64,000 nt of DNA from Obelidium mucronatum (GCA_025765595.1 JAIVFH010000025.1:186001-250000), one strand, 5' to 3'; counted from the first letter of the stretch, positions 32,651 through 43,254 are shown. The notes: generated by a model not told the origin, from the sequence alone. Program-made: numbers and translations.

Positions 32651-35604
32651 ATGGACGCCATCCACACCCACGGCACTGCGGGAATGCTTCCGCCGGTGTC
32701 CGTGTACTCCTTCGTGCACGGCATCAGCATCCAGCCGGCGGTCCAGCCAGCACTGGTTCACGACCAGAATTCGTTCGAGGAAGCGGCCTGGGCCGGGCTG
32801 CTTTCACAGAAACTGGACCACATCGAGGAACTGTCGGCAATGGACAACATTATTCTGTCGTTTCTGGTGGGCACAGTCTCCGTTCTATTTTTAATACCCA
32901 CTTTGATCACCCTGGTTGACCCTCTGCTCTTTGCAATCAAGGCATTCAATACCTCATACTCTGTCACTCTTTCGAAAAAGACGGACTTGTTTGCTGATGC
33001 TTCGGACTGGCTGATCATTGACGGCGAGCCGGTCTCTCCCTCCACACTCCCCTCCATTTATGAAGGCTATGTCACAGGATACCCAGATTCTAGCTCTGCA
33101 CGTATGATCATGCATCACCACGAGTCTGGACGCACCGTATTTGAAGGGTCATTTACAACCCCATCTGATGGGCTATACAACCTTAAATCAGTTCAAACTT
33201 ATCGCAACAGCAAACGCCCAATCGATGTGGAAATTGCAAGTGCAATGTCACGAGGAGACATTGCTAGAGACTCTCGCATGATTTTGTTTCATGACAGTGG
33301 AATTGAGCCACCCTTTTTTGCTCCTCAACAACGCCGCCAAGCGAGGGAGCTTAGCAAGGGAACTGATTGTGGGCTTGTACCAACCCATTCTCAATATCAA
33401 TCCGTAATGGATGCGAGAGCTCAAAAAGTGGATGATGCCGAAGATCTTGTGCATGGAAGTAAGATCCACAGTAGAGACCAGTCACCTGTTCGGCGAGCTG
33501 GTACTGGTGTTGCTGGATGTCGTGGTACCAAACAATTTGTTTTCATGGGTGCTGCCGCCGATTGCAACTATGTTTGTATTCCTTGATGTAGGTAAATTTT
33601 AAGGGCCCGGCACTTACTTTTTTGTTAGGTATCTGCCGCTGGCGGTACCTCGCAGGCCCTGGCAAACATTCTCAGCGATTTCAATCAAGCCAGTGCGGTT
33701 TATGAAGCCTCATTCCAAGTTGGTCTTGCCATCATCAAAGTCAATTTACAAACTGCATGTTCCACATCTTCTGCCGCTGTGAATGGGGCGAGCATGGCAT
33801 GGAACCAAGCTTGCGTCAGTGGATATAGTATCAACGATCGTCTTAGTGATTTTTCTCAATGGCGTGGAGCGAAAGACGGCAAAACTTTTGATAATGCTGG
33901 TCTTTGGCATTTAATGACTGGTTGTACTACAGCCGTTTCTGGAGAAGCTGTCGGAATTGCTTGGTTACAAACTCTCTGTCAACAAGGCTCTAATCTTCAA
34001 TCCGATGGTAGTGGGGGGTCTGATTATGTTTCAGGTACCGCTGTTAGCTCAATTGTGCCTGTTGAATGGAAGGTTGTTGCCCATGAAGTTGGACACAACT
34101 TTGGTGCCATTCACGATTGTACAGCCGGATCATGTCCTCAAAGTGCTGGAAGTAGTCTTTGTTGCCCATGTCCATCAACTTGTGATTGCAATGGACAATA
34201 TCTGATGCAGTTAAGCCTTTTTCTTCCTGGCTCTGTTTTGCGATTTCTAAGCTTGTTTCGAACAGTCCAACCGACAATGCCGTGACGTCCCAGTTTTCTG
34301 ATTGCTCCAAAACCGCCATCTGCCAAACTTTACAAGATCCAAACAGGTATGGTTGTCTTCAGCCACCAAATGCATTGCAGACCTTAACGTCGAATATTTG
34401 TGGTAACGGAGTGAAAGAGGTAATTAAATGTCAGAGCGGAAATGAGAAAATTAACAACACCAATTTAAGGCTGGTGAAGAATGTGACTGTGGAGGTCCCG
34501 ATTGTGGACTTACCGACCCTTGTTGTAATGGCGCTACTTGTAAACTCACGTCAGGCTCTGTTTGTGATGACTTGAATGACGATTGCTGCACAAAGTGCCA
34601 ATTTAAGGTTTTAACTTTTTTTGGTTTTCTGGCTTTTTTCTTTCATTTACAATGCTCGTCAAAAATTTTAGTCGCAAGGAGCTGTCTGTCGACCTTCAAC
34701 TGGTGTTTGTGACTATGCCGAAGTTTGTGATGGAAAGTCTGGATCATGTCCAACAAACTTGTTTGCTCCCAATGGTCAAACATGTACCAGCGGTTTGGCT
34801 GGAGTGACTGGAACAACATGCGCCAATGGTGTTTGCACGAGTCGTAATGAGCAATGTACCACGAATTCGCATGGTTTAAAGACTACGGGAGTTTGCAAGT
34901 GTGAGTTAGGCATGATTGTTATGATTCCATTTGCTGAAAGCAGAAGGAATAGTGCCTGGAAGCGAGACACAATGCCAATTGCTTTGTGCAACTGCCAACG
35001 GGCAGTGTTATATTCTTGCTGGTAGCATGATTGATGGCACTCCTTGTGGATATGCTGGTAATTGCAACAAGGGAACATGTGAGGAGTCGACCTGGTTCGG
35101 AAAGTTCGTGGACTTGTTTTTACAGAACTTGCAAATCAGTGTTCCAGTTGTATGTTAGCTTTTTACGTTTGCTTTTTTTGTTTTTTAATGACAGCTCATT
35201 AGGCTGTTGGTGTTGGTCTGCTACTTTTGGGTGCTCTTTGGTCAATGTGTGGGTGTTGTTACCGGCAATACAAGTACGGTAGTACTGGAACTCGTCGTCG
35301 GCCACATAAGCCAAGTCCTCGTGCTCTTCCTGTCGTGGGCTCGGCTGGTCCCAGTGAAGTTCAAGATATACCGCTTGAGCAATACCCACCCTATCAACAA
35401 CAGTCGGGCCATAACGTGCAGCGTCAAACGCCATCGTATCATCAGCAGGAACCCAGCGTTTTTCCTGGCGGGGCTGGGGGGGCAGTTGGTACTCATCCTA
35501 ACTTTTTGCCAAGTGAAAACGGACAAAACGGACGGGCTAGACAGCATCAGCAATCTTCACAAAATAACTGGGTAGATGCTTCAAAGTATAATGGAGACTT
35601 TTAA
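32651..35604 (+). CDS. ADAM-family membrane metalloprotease with disintegrin-like domain
   Basis: Multi-exon gene. The N-terminal prodomain includes [15 protein letters not shown]. Basic sites QQRRQAR and SPVRRAG could be cleaved by furin/kexin. The protease domain starts [15 protein letters not shown] and holds the zinc motif [12 protein letters not shown] (34084-34119), with a Met-turn rebuilt across an intron as QYLMHPTDNA. A disintegrin-type Cys region ([37 protein letters not shown]) and a Cys-rich part follow. Then come a transmembrane segment ([19 protein letters not shown]) and a Pro/Gln-rich cytosolic tail. The reading frame is open 5' of 32651, with an earlier ATG at 32543; neither start gives a clean signal peptide. 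A hydrophobic stretch near residues 62-85 may be that signal or an unspliced intron. Confidence 0.88.
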
Positions 35605-35700
35605 TCTTTCGTATTTCCTCCTCTTATTTTTCCTGCCTTTTATGAATCATTGCAATTAAAAAAGAATAGATTCAGAACATTATGTATTTGATTTTGTTTT

Positions 35701-36351
35701 TCAGCGTGCTGACGATGCGGAAGTAATATTTGAGGTATCCTGTTCCCAAACAGTCGATCCATCCAACTTCACCACCTGCATGTGCATCAATTGAACAACA
35801 GCACATCCATAGCTACATTTCCCTTTCATGATCAAAGCCCCGACAGGCTTCTTTCGAATTCCTGCGTTTCCTAACCGCGACTCCTCTGTCTGAGACAGTT
35901 TCTCAAACACAGGAACCTTCACCTCGACGCCACTCGCCCATGTGCCCAAGAACCCACCTGTTTCTTCATAAGCAAACTCTTGCATCATTTTCTTCCCTTC
36001 CACCTCCTCCTCTTCCGGCCCCAGATCGGCATTTCCGTTCGAATACGCGCCGCGATCGGGAAGATTCTCAGGCAAGACAAACACGGGACTCATTTCAAGA
36101 AGATCCTGGAACTGGCGGTCAAACAGCTTTCCTGCCTGATGCATCAGCAGTGTTGCGGCGACCGGCGTTCCCTGGAACAGCGGTGAGCTGTATGTCTTTG
36201 AGGCTGACAGTGTTGCTTTTCTCTCTTTCGGGTTTGCTGCTGGTTTCTGTTGCTGCTGCTGCTGTACATCGCAATGGATGATTCTGCGGGTTGCCAAGAG
36301 AAGGAGAGGAGTCGAGAGGGCAGCGGCAATGAGGGGACGTGTCCTGTGCAT
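35701..36351 (-). CDS. Unknown protein with mitochondrial-like or signal-anchor N-terminus
   Basis: Single exon, 216 residues. The N-terminus (MHRTRPLIAAALSTPLLLLA, then TRR) is basic and hydrophobic, compatible with a mitochondrial presequence or membrane anchor. A Gln run follows, then an acidic segment (GPEEEEVEGKK). The C-terminal ~80 residues look folded (GTWASGVEVKVPVFEKL, PVGALIMKGKCSYGCAVVQL). I do not recognise the family. The start lies 37 bases from the proposed divergent NDUFA8 start. A complex-I or oxidase assembly role would be guilt by neighbourhood only. Confidence 0.6.
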   Translation of the reverse strand: MHRTRPLIAAALSTPLLLLATRRIIHCDVQQQQQQKPAANPKERKATLSASKTYSSPLFQGTPVAATLLMHQAGKLFDRQFQDLLEMSPVFVLPENLPDRGAYSNGNADLGPEEEEVEGKKMMQEFAYEETGGFLGTWASGVEVKVPVFEKLSQTEESRLGNAGIRKKPVGALIMKGKCSYGCAVVQLMHMQVVKLDGSTVWEQDTSNITSASSAR

Positions 36352-36388
36352 TTTATCAAATCAAACAGGAACGAAAAAAAAGTGCAAA
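36352..36388. promoter_or_regulatory. Very short divergent promoter region
   Basis: If the proposed first exon of NDUFA8 is right, only 37 bases separate two divergent start codons. No core element stands out. Confidence 0.3.
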
Positions 36389-37293
36389 ATGACAACCCAC
36401 AGAGAAGGTATGAGCCGCGAGTGATTGCAATGAGGGCGAGGATGAAGTGTGCGTGTTTGCAGCAAGCGGGACTTAAACGAGCGGTGTTGGTTACGGGGCT
36501 CTGAGAGGTGTTGGTCGATGAGCGATACGACGAGGCTGATGTAGAACGATTACTTACTCCCTCGTTTCACCCATCTTCGACAGGACTATTTGTCGAGGGT
36601 CTTTGGGTGGATCAGTCACCACTGCCTGACTCAATCCCAAAAGTCGCTGAGGTTGGGCTCACTTCTGCTCCTTTGGAGTCGATGGCCTTCCACTTTGCTC
36701 AATACTGCAAGTACGTTTTTACTATAAATACGAATTTTCTGTTATTTTGCTTGCCATGAAGGAGAATTCTGGGATGTTTGGATCTTCCGATAACAAGATC
36801 ACTTTGAATTTCGAATTTGGACGATATTGATGGGCTTTTATTTCATCTTGCCTAGACCTTACTCTGAAGATTTCATGTTGTGCAAGAATGGTACTCAAGA
36901 TCCCGAAAAGTGTCTCAAGGAAGGACGTAGGGTCACCAGATGTGCTCTTGATTTGTATGTTGTTGTAGTTAACTGCACCCCTTCTATGATTTCTTTTTTG
37001 TTCTTACTTTTTTTTCAGAATCAACAAACTGAAAGCCAATTGTGACGCCGAATGGAAGCAGCACTGGGAATGTTTGGATAGAAAAAACCACCACTTGTGG
37101 CAATGCAGAACTCAGGAAAAAAGCTTCAACGACTGTGTTTTCAACAAGCTTGTACGTTGATGCCTTTACGTTCGACTTTTTTGTTTTTTTCTGACAGCTT
37201 GCGTGCTTTTTGTAGGGACTTACCAAGACTATACCTGAGACTCCTGAGGGTCAAATTCCAATCCACTTGAAGCAGAACCCATCCATGAAATAA
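36389..37293 (+). CDS. NDUFA8: Complex I subunit NDUFA8 (CHCH protein)
   Basis: Five exons are proposed. Exon 1 (36389-36407, MTTHRE) is tentative because the second exon has no in-frame ATG; its junction keeps frame (REGLFVEGLWVDQ). Later exons: PKVAEVGLTSAPLESMAFHF, then AQYCK joined across an intron to PYSEDFMLCKNG, KCLKEGRRVTRCALDL, KANCDAEWKQHWECLDR, CRTQEKSFNDCVFNKL and GLTKTIPETP. Several CX9C-type Cys pairs match NDUFA8/PGIV, an accessory subunit on the intermembrane-space face of NADH dehydrogenase, imported through the Mia40 pathway. Its presence implies a conventional complex I. Length of about 170 residues agrees with the family. Confidence 0.88.
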
Positions 37294-37510
37294 ATGGATC
37301 GATCATACTTGTGGTTTCTTTGCGTGGAGGGGAGTGGATTGAGTTCCTTTTTTTTGCCAACGTTTGAATAAACTTTGTCGGGCATAAACTCGATTTACAA
37401 CATGCGTTTGTATTTGAAGAATTCGCTTCTGGTATAAGCATACAAGGGCAATGGTGATACACACCCGTAACATTCTACACCCTGTAATTTTTTTTTGGTT
37501 ATAAAAACGT

Positions 37511-38113
37511 ATGGCAAACAGCATTCCTGGATTATCACTTTGGATTGGACCACCAAAAGGCTCTGTTCTAGATCGCAAGCTGAATGACATTGTATCCCAC
37601 TTTAGTAGCAAATTAGGAACTCCAAAGTGGGGTCCTCACATCACACTGCTTGGATCAGTTGTTGCCACTGCTGAACAAGCAACACTCAAAATCCAACAAG
37701 CTGTGCAAGGACGAGGTTCATTCAAAGTTCCTCTCGTGGATCTTGTCACAAAGGACTTTTACTTTCAGGTTGGTGACATGACGCAGTTGCAACACTCGTA
37801 ACAAACTAACTTGTAAAAACAAATTCAGTGCGTCATGGCGAAAGCCGAAGAAACCGCCGAATTAATGTCATTAAACGCTCTTCTAAGAACCGTGTATCCA
37901 CCTCCGCATTCCGAACCGTATTGGCCTCATTTGTCGTTGGTGTATGGAGATTTGGACGCCAAAACTAAAGACCAAATAGTGGAGGAAATCAAGAGCAATA
38001 AGGAATGGAGTGATATTGTAGGCTCTGTTGTCGAAGTTTCTGAAATCCAATTGTGGAATACCGAGGGTGCTGTGGACAATTGGAAGCTTGTTGGAACAGT
38101 TTCATTACAATGA
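37511..38113 (+). CDS. CPD1: 2H-type cyclic nucleotide phosphodiesterase (Cpd1-like)
   Basis: Two exons of about 180 residues. The two catalytic His motifs are present: GPHITLLGSVV and WPHLSLVYGDL. MANSIPGLSLWIGPPKGS opens the protein and AVDNWKLVGTVSLQ ends it. The 2H phosphoesterase fold opens ADP-ribose 1'',2''-cyclic phosphate, made during tRNA splicing, or related 2',3'-cyclic nucleotides. Both tetrapeptide motifs are intact, so activity is expected. The intron near 37769-37828 separates the two halves in frame. Confidence 0.9.
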
Positions 38114-38188
38114 ACTGCCTTTATATACGGTTTTAAAAGTAAAATAAAAGTAGCGGTGAAGGAACTTTGTTTGTTTGTGGAAAAATCG

Positions 38189-38597
38189 CTATTTCGAAGT
38201 TTTTGAAATGTTGGAGACGTTGGATGCTCGCGCACTGCTGGCAGTTGGACTGGAATATCCATATTCGTGAATAAACTCTTCCTGAAGCTGTTGTTTATAA
38301 AGAGACTTTGGCTTCCTTCCATGCCTGCTTTTGCGTCCTGTTTCTAAGCATTGGTGTTCGTGAATGGGTTCAAGCTTTGTGCTGGATCTAATTGACATTT
38401 GGGGTGACGATTCGATAGATTTGATGAAAGGTTCGGAGGAAACGTCTTCAACACTGAGAGTAGGCAACTCAATAACTGGTTGATCAATGGCGCACGGTCT
38501 TGTGGTGCCAAAGCTATTTTGGGGAGGTGTTTCCGAGGAATCAGTTAGCGTTATTAATGGCCTTTTGGTCTTTTCAGCGTCGTTAAAAGTTTGTTTC

Positions 38598-38640
<43 letters not shown>

Positions 38641-39610
38641 CAAATTTTGCTTTCAATTCTTGGACTTGTGAAGATTTGCGTCCACGATTTGGTTCAGGAG
38701 TTTTTTCATTTTGAATAGAATCATTTTGTTCTACTTTTCTCTCAGCAAGATCGTGTTCTGGTTTGATTTGAGAACTATCAAGCAGTTGTTGTAAATTCAT
38801 TGCACCATCAGAAGCAGGATCGACATTTAAATTATCAAAAGACTTCAACTCGTAGTTTGGCGCACCGTCATACGTATTGTGCGAAATTGCCTCAATTTCT
38901 ATTTCAATGGAATCATGAAGCTGTTCAGGAGGTAGACCAGTTGCTGGAGTGTTGGGGCTGTCGTTAGATTCTTCGACTGTAGCAATTTTCGTTTGGTCTT
39001 CGTGAGGGCTCTTTCCATTTTCAGCAGGCGGGAGAGTATCCCTGTTCAGATGTCGACGATAAAGCAAGAGAGCAATTGCAAGAACAACACCTCCAACAAC
39101 AGAAAAAACAACAGGTTCCCATACTGGAGTATATTTCTGGTTTTGGTTTACGTACAGGTTGTTCTGATTCTCAGGAGTTGGTTCAGGAGAAGGTGATGGT
39201 ATCATATTCGCAAAGGAGGACAGTGAGCCACAAGAAGATTGTAACGCGCAAGATTTGGACTCAGACCCAGGAAGTGTCAGATTCACATGGAATGTTGGGG
39301 GTCCTGTGTCGGGTGGGATCAGCAGAATAAAGACAGCTGAAAACAGAGGCGATCCGGTTCCTTTACATGGCAGAGATTTCGTTTCGTGTGGAAGAAATAA
39401 AACAGTTCCACACGTTGCTTTTCCTTTAAGAGTTTGATAAGGTTCTGCTGCTGTGATGTAAGGCTGAGGGAACAGCAGGTTTATAGCGTAATCCAACGAT
39501 TCCGAGGCAGTCCTGTCAAACACAGTCAGGTTTAGATAGCTGATGTGATCGTCTCTGATCGTGTCGTTTACGAGACTTGTCGCATAACAGCACGCTGTGT
39601 CTTTGCCCAT
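38189..39610 (-). CDS. Single-pass membrane protein A with Cys-containing ectodomain and Gln-rich tail
   Basis: The main exon encodes 473 residues from ATG 39610. The ectodomain starts MGKDTACCYATSLVNDTIRD. Its four later Cys include ATCGTVLFLPHET and KSCALQSSCGS, with the hydrophobic motif SAVFILLIPPD between them. A Pro-rich stalk, a transmembrane segment (WEPVVFSVVGGVVLAIALLL) and an RRHLNR stop-transfer follow. The ~280-residue cytosolic tail holds a 13-Gln run. The frame stays open upstream. A separate ATG at 39705 encodes MNAHLHLIVCLLLTILLH, a fine signal peptide that could splice on through a very short intron. It is paralogous to the protein at 40447-41411. No known family is recognised; receptor or adhesion function is inference. 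Confidence 0.75.
38599..38640. repeat. CTG/CAG triplet repeat coding poly-Gln
   Basis: About fourteen triplets on the plus strand, mostly CTG with two TTG, encoding the Gln run in the cytosolic tail of membrane protein A on the minus strand. Confidence 0.95.
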
Positions 39611-39794
39611 TTTAGAGGCTCTAAGTTATTACTTCAAAACCGACAATCACTATGTAATAATATAGTCAAAAGAAGGCAAACTATCAAATGAAGATGAGCG
39701 TTCATAAAATTCACATCTTTGTTTGTTTATTCTTGGTGTGAAAAAGTGGAGCAAAGTGGAGTGGCGCGCAGCTTCCCACAATAAAGCCAAACAG

Positions 39795-39802
39795 TATAAA
39801 AG
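39795..39802 (+). promoter_or_regulatory. TATA box of the Hsp20 gene
   Basis: TATAAAAG lies about 62 bases upstream of the Hsp20 start codon. I looked for paired heat-shock elements nearby and saw none that are convincing. Confidence 0.6.
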
Positions 39803-39863
39803 CCAGACAAAAAAATCCAACGTTGCAACAACAAAAACAAAAACAAACCATCATCAAAATAAA

Positions 39864-40313
39864 ATGGCTCTCTCTTCCGCTCTCTCCCTCAATGATATGC
39901 TTCGCATGTTCCAGCAAGACTCCAACTTGGCAATGGACCCATTCCAAATGCCATCCAAAAACGCGCTTACCAACGTCCCAAGCTTCCCTGTCCCTTTGGA
40001 CGTGACCGAAACCCCCAAGGAATTCGTAATTCTCTGCGACATGCCAGGCTTTGAAAAGAGCAACGTCAATGTCTCTCTTAACGGCCAAGTCTTGACTGTT
40101 TCTGGTGAACGCACTTCCACCACGGACCAAACCACTCCTGCCAACCGCCACGTGATTGAACGTCGTCACGGATCTTTCATGAGAAGAGTATCGTTGCCTT
40201 CGTCGGTGGACGCGTCTGATGTCAAGGCTTTGTTGGAAAATGGTGTTTTGCATGTTCGTGTGGGAAAGTCGAGTGTGAATGTTTTGAAGGGAAACTCGAT
40301 CCCAATTGAGTAA
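39864..40313 (+). CDS. Small heat-shock protein (Hsp20/alpha-crystallin)
   Basis: Single exon, 149 residues. The N-terminal arm is followed by the crystallin domain: PLDVTETPKEFVILCDMPGF, NVNVSLNGQVLTVSGERTS, HGSFMRRVSLPSSVDASDVK, ALLENGVLHVRVGKS. It ends with an I-x-I motif (SIPIE), which docks into neighbouring subunits during oligomer assembly. Small Hsps hold unfolding clients without ATP. An upstream in-frame ATG at 39723 was rejected because that extension is basic low complexity and overlaps the TATA box. Intronless structure suits rapid heat induction. The gene sits between the two paralogous membrane protein genes. Confidence 0.95.
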   Translation: MALSSALSLNDMLRMFQQDSNLAMDPFQMPSKNALTNVPSFPVPLDVTETPKEFVILCDMPGFEKSNVNVSLNGQVLTVSGERTSTTDQTTPANRHVIERRHGSFMRRVSLPSSVDASDVKALLENGVLHVRVGKSSVNVLKGNSIPIE

Positions 40314-40446
40314 ATGTGCCAATGAAATGAATAAAAAGTGATGTTTAGGAAAATATACGTTCTTGTTTTTTTTTTTTTTTGTTTTAATTTCAAAATAAAT
40401 TTTAAGGGGGGAAGGTGGTGGTGGGGAAAATATGAATCTCCATTTG

Positions 40447-41411
40447 TCAACAATATTTTGGTGTGCCTGGTCGGGAATTGCTTATTGCAGCGTTGTTTCG
40501 TTGCTGGTTCAAGGCGACTTGCTGTATCAGTGTAAGATTTCCGTTGGAGGCTTTTGGAGATGGGTTATTTGAATTGGTTTGCGTGCCAAAAGGATCCGTG
40601 TTGTTGTTGCCTTCCAAGAGAGAAGATCGTCGAGAACGTGTGCGATGTCTGTAAAAAGGGAAAAAAATTGGGAATAAAAACAACGAGAGAGAGAACCAAA
40701 ATCAGAAAATAGACGTGTATTCTACACACTTGTATGGTTTACCTGGCATAGCAGTATAGAATGATCCCAAGTCCAAGTCCAATCGCCCCAAACACGAGAG
40801 TGACAACCCACGGTGGTTGCGGACCCATCAATGGCATTTCAAGATATCCATCAGGGATTTTATTCCTTGCAATCTCTGGTTGAGACGGAAGTGTAACTGG
40901 TGAACACCATGACTTCAAGGAGCATTGCGAGAGAGAGGAATCCGAATTGATAACCGCCATTTGCACATGGTTACTAGGTAAACTACCATTTGTATTGAGA
41001 ATAAAGACGGCAAAGAACTCGTCCGCGGATTTCGACTGGCAGTCGAGTGTTTGGGTTTTGTTGTTGTTGTTGTTGTTGCCAGGGGTGATTGTAGCAGATT
41101 TACATGTGACAGTGCCAAATGGTGCTCGATAGGGCTGTGGGCCGATTCCAAACCACGCCGGGAAACTGAATCTCAGCTTGTAAGCTTGTACCTTATTGTT
41201 TTTTTTTTTTTTTTTTGCAATATAACGTTTTGGTGGGCGGTCTTCCCCACAAGTGCTTGATTGAAAATTTTGTTTAACTCACGGCCATCTGAGGAGCCGA
41301 TGCAAATGTAACATTAAGCAGCATGATTGGACCGGTTTGAGGAGTATCGACGGCCGTAAAACACAATGAATTTGCCCAGTTGGATAGTCCATCCGACACA
41401 GTTGTTGTCAT
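40447..41411 (-). CDS. Single-pass membrane protein B, paralogue of protein A
   Basis: At least three exons. The first encodes MTTTVSDGLSNWANSLCFTA and GPIMLLNVTFASAPQMA. The second encodes PYRAPFGTVTCKSAT, DCQSKSADEFFAVFILNTNG and SQCSLKSWCSPVTL. It continues with a transmembrane segment (WVVTLVFGAIGLGLGIILYC), and the third gives a short basic tail (RHRTRSRRSSLLEG) ending in PGTPKYC. Cys spacing, the central xAVFIL motif and domain order match protein A at 38189. The frame stays open upstream of 41411 to an acceptor-like cattcag, so an upstream signal-peptide exon is likely but not located. Part of the first intron carries a T run at 41201-41216. Function unknown. Confidence 0.72.
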
Positions 41412-41702
41412 GATTCTTGCTTGCAGATTGACTGAATGAAAATCTCCATCCCGAATGCACTTTCAAAGTTTATTTGTAAGGATAATGATGAAATAATAGT
41501 ATAATGGTCGTCGTCCTGTCAACAGTGTTGAACCAAAAGGAAAGCTCAGATCTCCACGTACACATACTTGTGCTCCTTTCTTTTTTTTTTTTGGAATAAA
41601 TTCATCATCGCCTTAATCATGACTCTGTCATTTCCATCCCATTTTTAATAAGTAAAGTAAGAACTTAAAAATCAATTAATTTGTCTTTATCCCATAAAAA
41701 AA

Positions 41703-42956
41703 ATGATTGGCGGCGAGCAAATAGCATCAAGCGCAGTGCTAGTAGAAGAGACGGTCCCTGATGTTGGCAGGAGTAGCAAGGTACTGTAGGCACTGCGGGC
41801 TTTGTGCATGCGGGATGTAACTTAAGTTGTACAATAATATGTACAGACTTTTGCACAAGTGGTTGCGCAAGAAGCAGTGAAAGCAAAGGAAGCGCCAGCG
41901 CCTGTGGCGCCAGTTTCAGTGCCAATTTCAGTGCCAGTGCCAGTGCCAGTGCCAGCTCCAGTGCCAGTTCCGGAGCCAGTTGTGGCGAAGGACGAAGTGG
42001 TGGTTGAAGCCGTCCAAGCAGTTGAAGATTCATTCTCTCACAAAGCCGGAGCTGAAGTTGTTGCTGAAGCCGTTGTTGAAGTTGCTGAAGCGACTCCAGT
42101 CGTTGAGTCCGTTGAGTCCGTTGAGTCCGTTGAACCCGTTAAAGTGGATGAACCCGTTGAAGCCGTTGAAGCACTGAAGGTGGATGAAGCCGTTAACAAA
42201 GCGCAAGCACCGACGCCGAAGGAAGTGTCGAAGCGCAACACGATCGCGTCGCTGCCGTCGTTTGTCGCGCGCGCGTCGACTGTTTCCTCGCGCCGCGCGT
42301 CGCTGGTGCCGCTGTCTCGGCGTGCCGCCGACGGGCCGCCGGTGGCGCCGGGCGCCGTGACAGCCGCCGTGCGCGCGACGAATCCGATCCTCGACGAGCT
42401 GCTGCACGCGCTGCAGCTGCTGGCCGCGAACGACCCCGCGCTGACAATGCTCGACCTGAAGGACTGCCCCGTCTTCTCGCTGGACCACGGCTCCGCGCTG
42501 GCCGACGCCCTGAGGGACAACACACACCTGACTACTCTGAATCTGTGCAACGCCCGCGTCCACACACGCACCGCCTGCGAGCTGGCCGCCGTGCTGAGAG
42601 TCAATTCTACGCTGCAGGTCCTGAATCTCGAATCAAACGCGATTGCGCCATTGGGGGTGTGTGTTTTATTACTGTTGACTTCTCCTTATTCACTCTCTCT
42701 CCCTCCGTGCTCTTAGATCAAACTCTTGGCAGAGTCCCTCGCTTTCAATACCGGTCTCATTGACGTGCGCTTGACCAACCAGAAACAAGCCATCGGTATC
42801 GATGCGGAACAAACTTTTGCAAAGTCCTTGGCCAAAAACGATAAAATTATCAAGCTCAGTCTGCAATTCAGAGATGCTGCTTCAAGAAATGATGTCGATC
42901 GCGCAATTATGAGAAATAAGGATACTGCTCGCAAGCTGCGATTGGCTCAAAAGTAG
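41703..42956 (+). CDS. Tropomodulin-like leucine-rich repeat protein
   Basis: Three exons, about 395 residues. Exon 1 (41703-41780) encodes MIGGEQIASSAVLVEETVPD. A low-complexity region follows with alternating Val-Pro (VPVPVPAPVPVPEP) and Val-Glu-Ser repeats, then a basic Ser/Arg segment. The C-terminal ~150 residues are LRRs of tropomodulin type: LTMLDLKDCPVFSLDHGSAL, NTHLTTLNLCNARVHTRTAC, STLQVLNLESNAIAPLG, NTGLIDVRLTNQKQAIGIDA and IKLSLQFRDAASRNDVDRAI. The N-x-x-L-x-x-L-N-x-E-S-N core and the terminal RxxxxxAxMRNKD helix are the tropomodulin/leiomodin signature. In animals this domain caps actin pointed ends. The tropomyosin-binding N-terminus of the animal protein is not visible here. 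Confidence 0.82.
42101..42135. repeat. Short 9-base tandem repeat within coding sequence
   Basis: Units of GTTGAGTCC repeat about three and a half times, encoding Val-Glu-Ser, inside the tropomodulin-like gene. Diverged copies (GTTGAAGCC, GTTGAACCC) continue on both sides. Confidence 0.9.
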
Positions 42957-43254
42957 AATTTGATGTGTGGGTGTGTGTGTGCGCGCGTGCGTGTGTTTTT
43001 TTGTCGAAATATAATCACAGCTGCTTCATACTTAAATCCGCTGTGTTTGATACTGTGCGGAATTCTCTATTACTCTAAAATTTTCCTGTAATATCACCCG
43101 ATGCGTTCACCGGCGGACAGACGGAAAAGTTGATAAAAATGTTTCACGCGTTTTTACTAGTCTGTAGTTCCTAGGCCACCATTCTGCTATCCCATCTTTT
43201 TAAGTTATGCCTTTTTGAAAAATTCAATTTCTTTTACTTGTTTTATTTGATGAT

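Noticed and set aside
32785..32940. Hydrophobic stretch of the ADAM prodomain as a clear intron
   Set aside because: It begins GTGGGC but I could find no convincing acceptor that keeps frame, so I left it as coding with a caution.
36508..36583. GTG-initiated N-terminus for NDUFA8
   Set aside because: GTG starts are not expected in fungi, and a spliced ATG exon at 36389-36407 gives a better model.
42957..43254. Possible small gene after the tropomodulin-like gene
   Set aside because: Only a GT/GC alternating run (about 42964-42995) and AT-rich sequence; no supported frame, likely 3' UTRs of two convergent genes.
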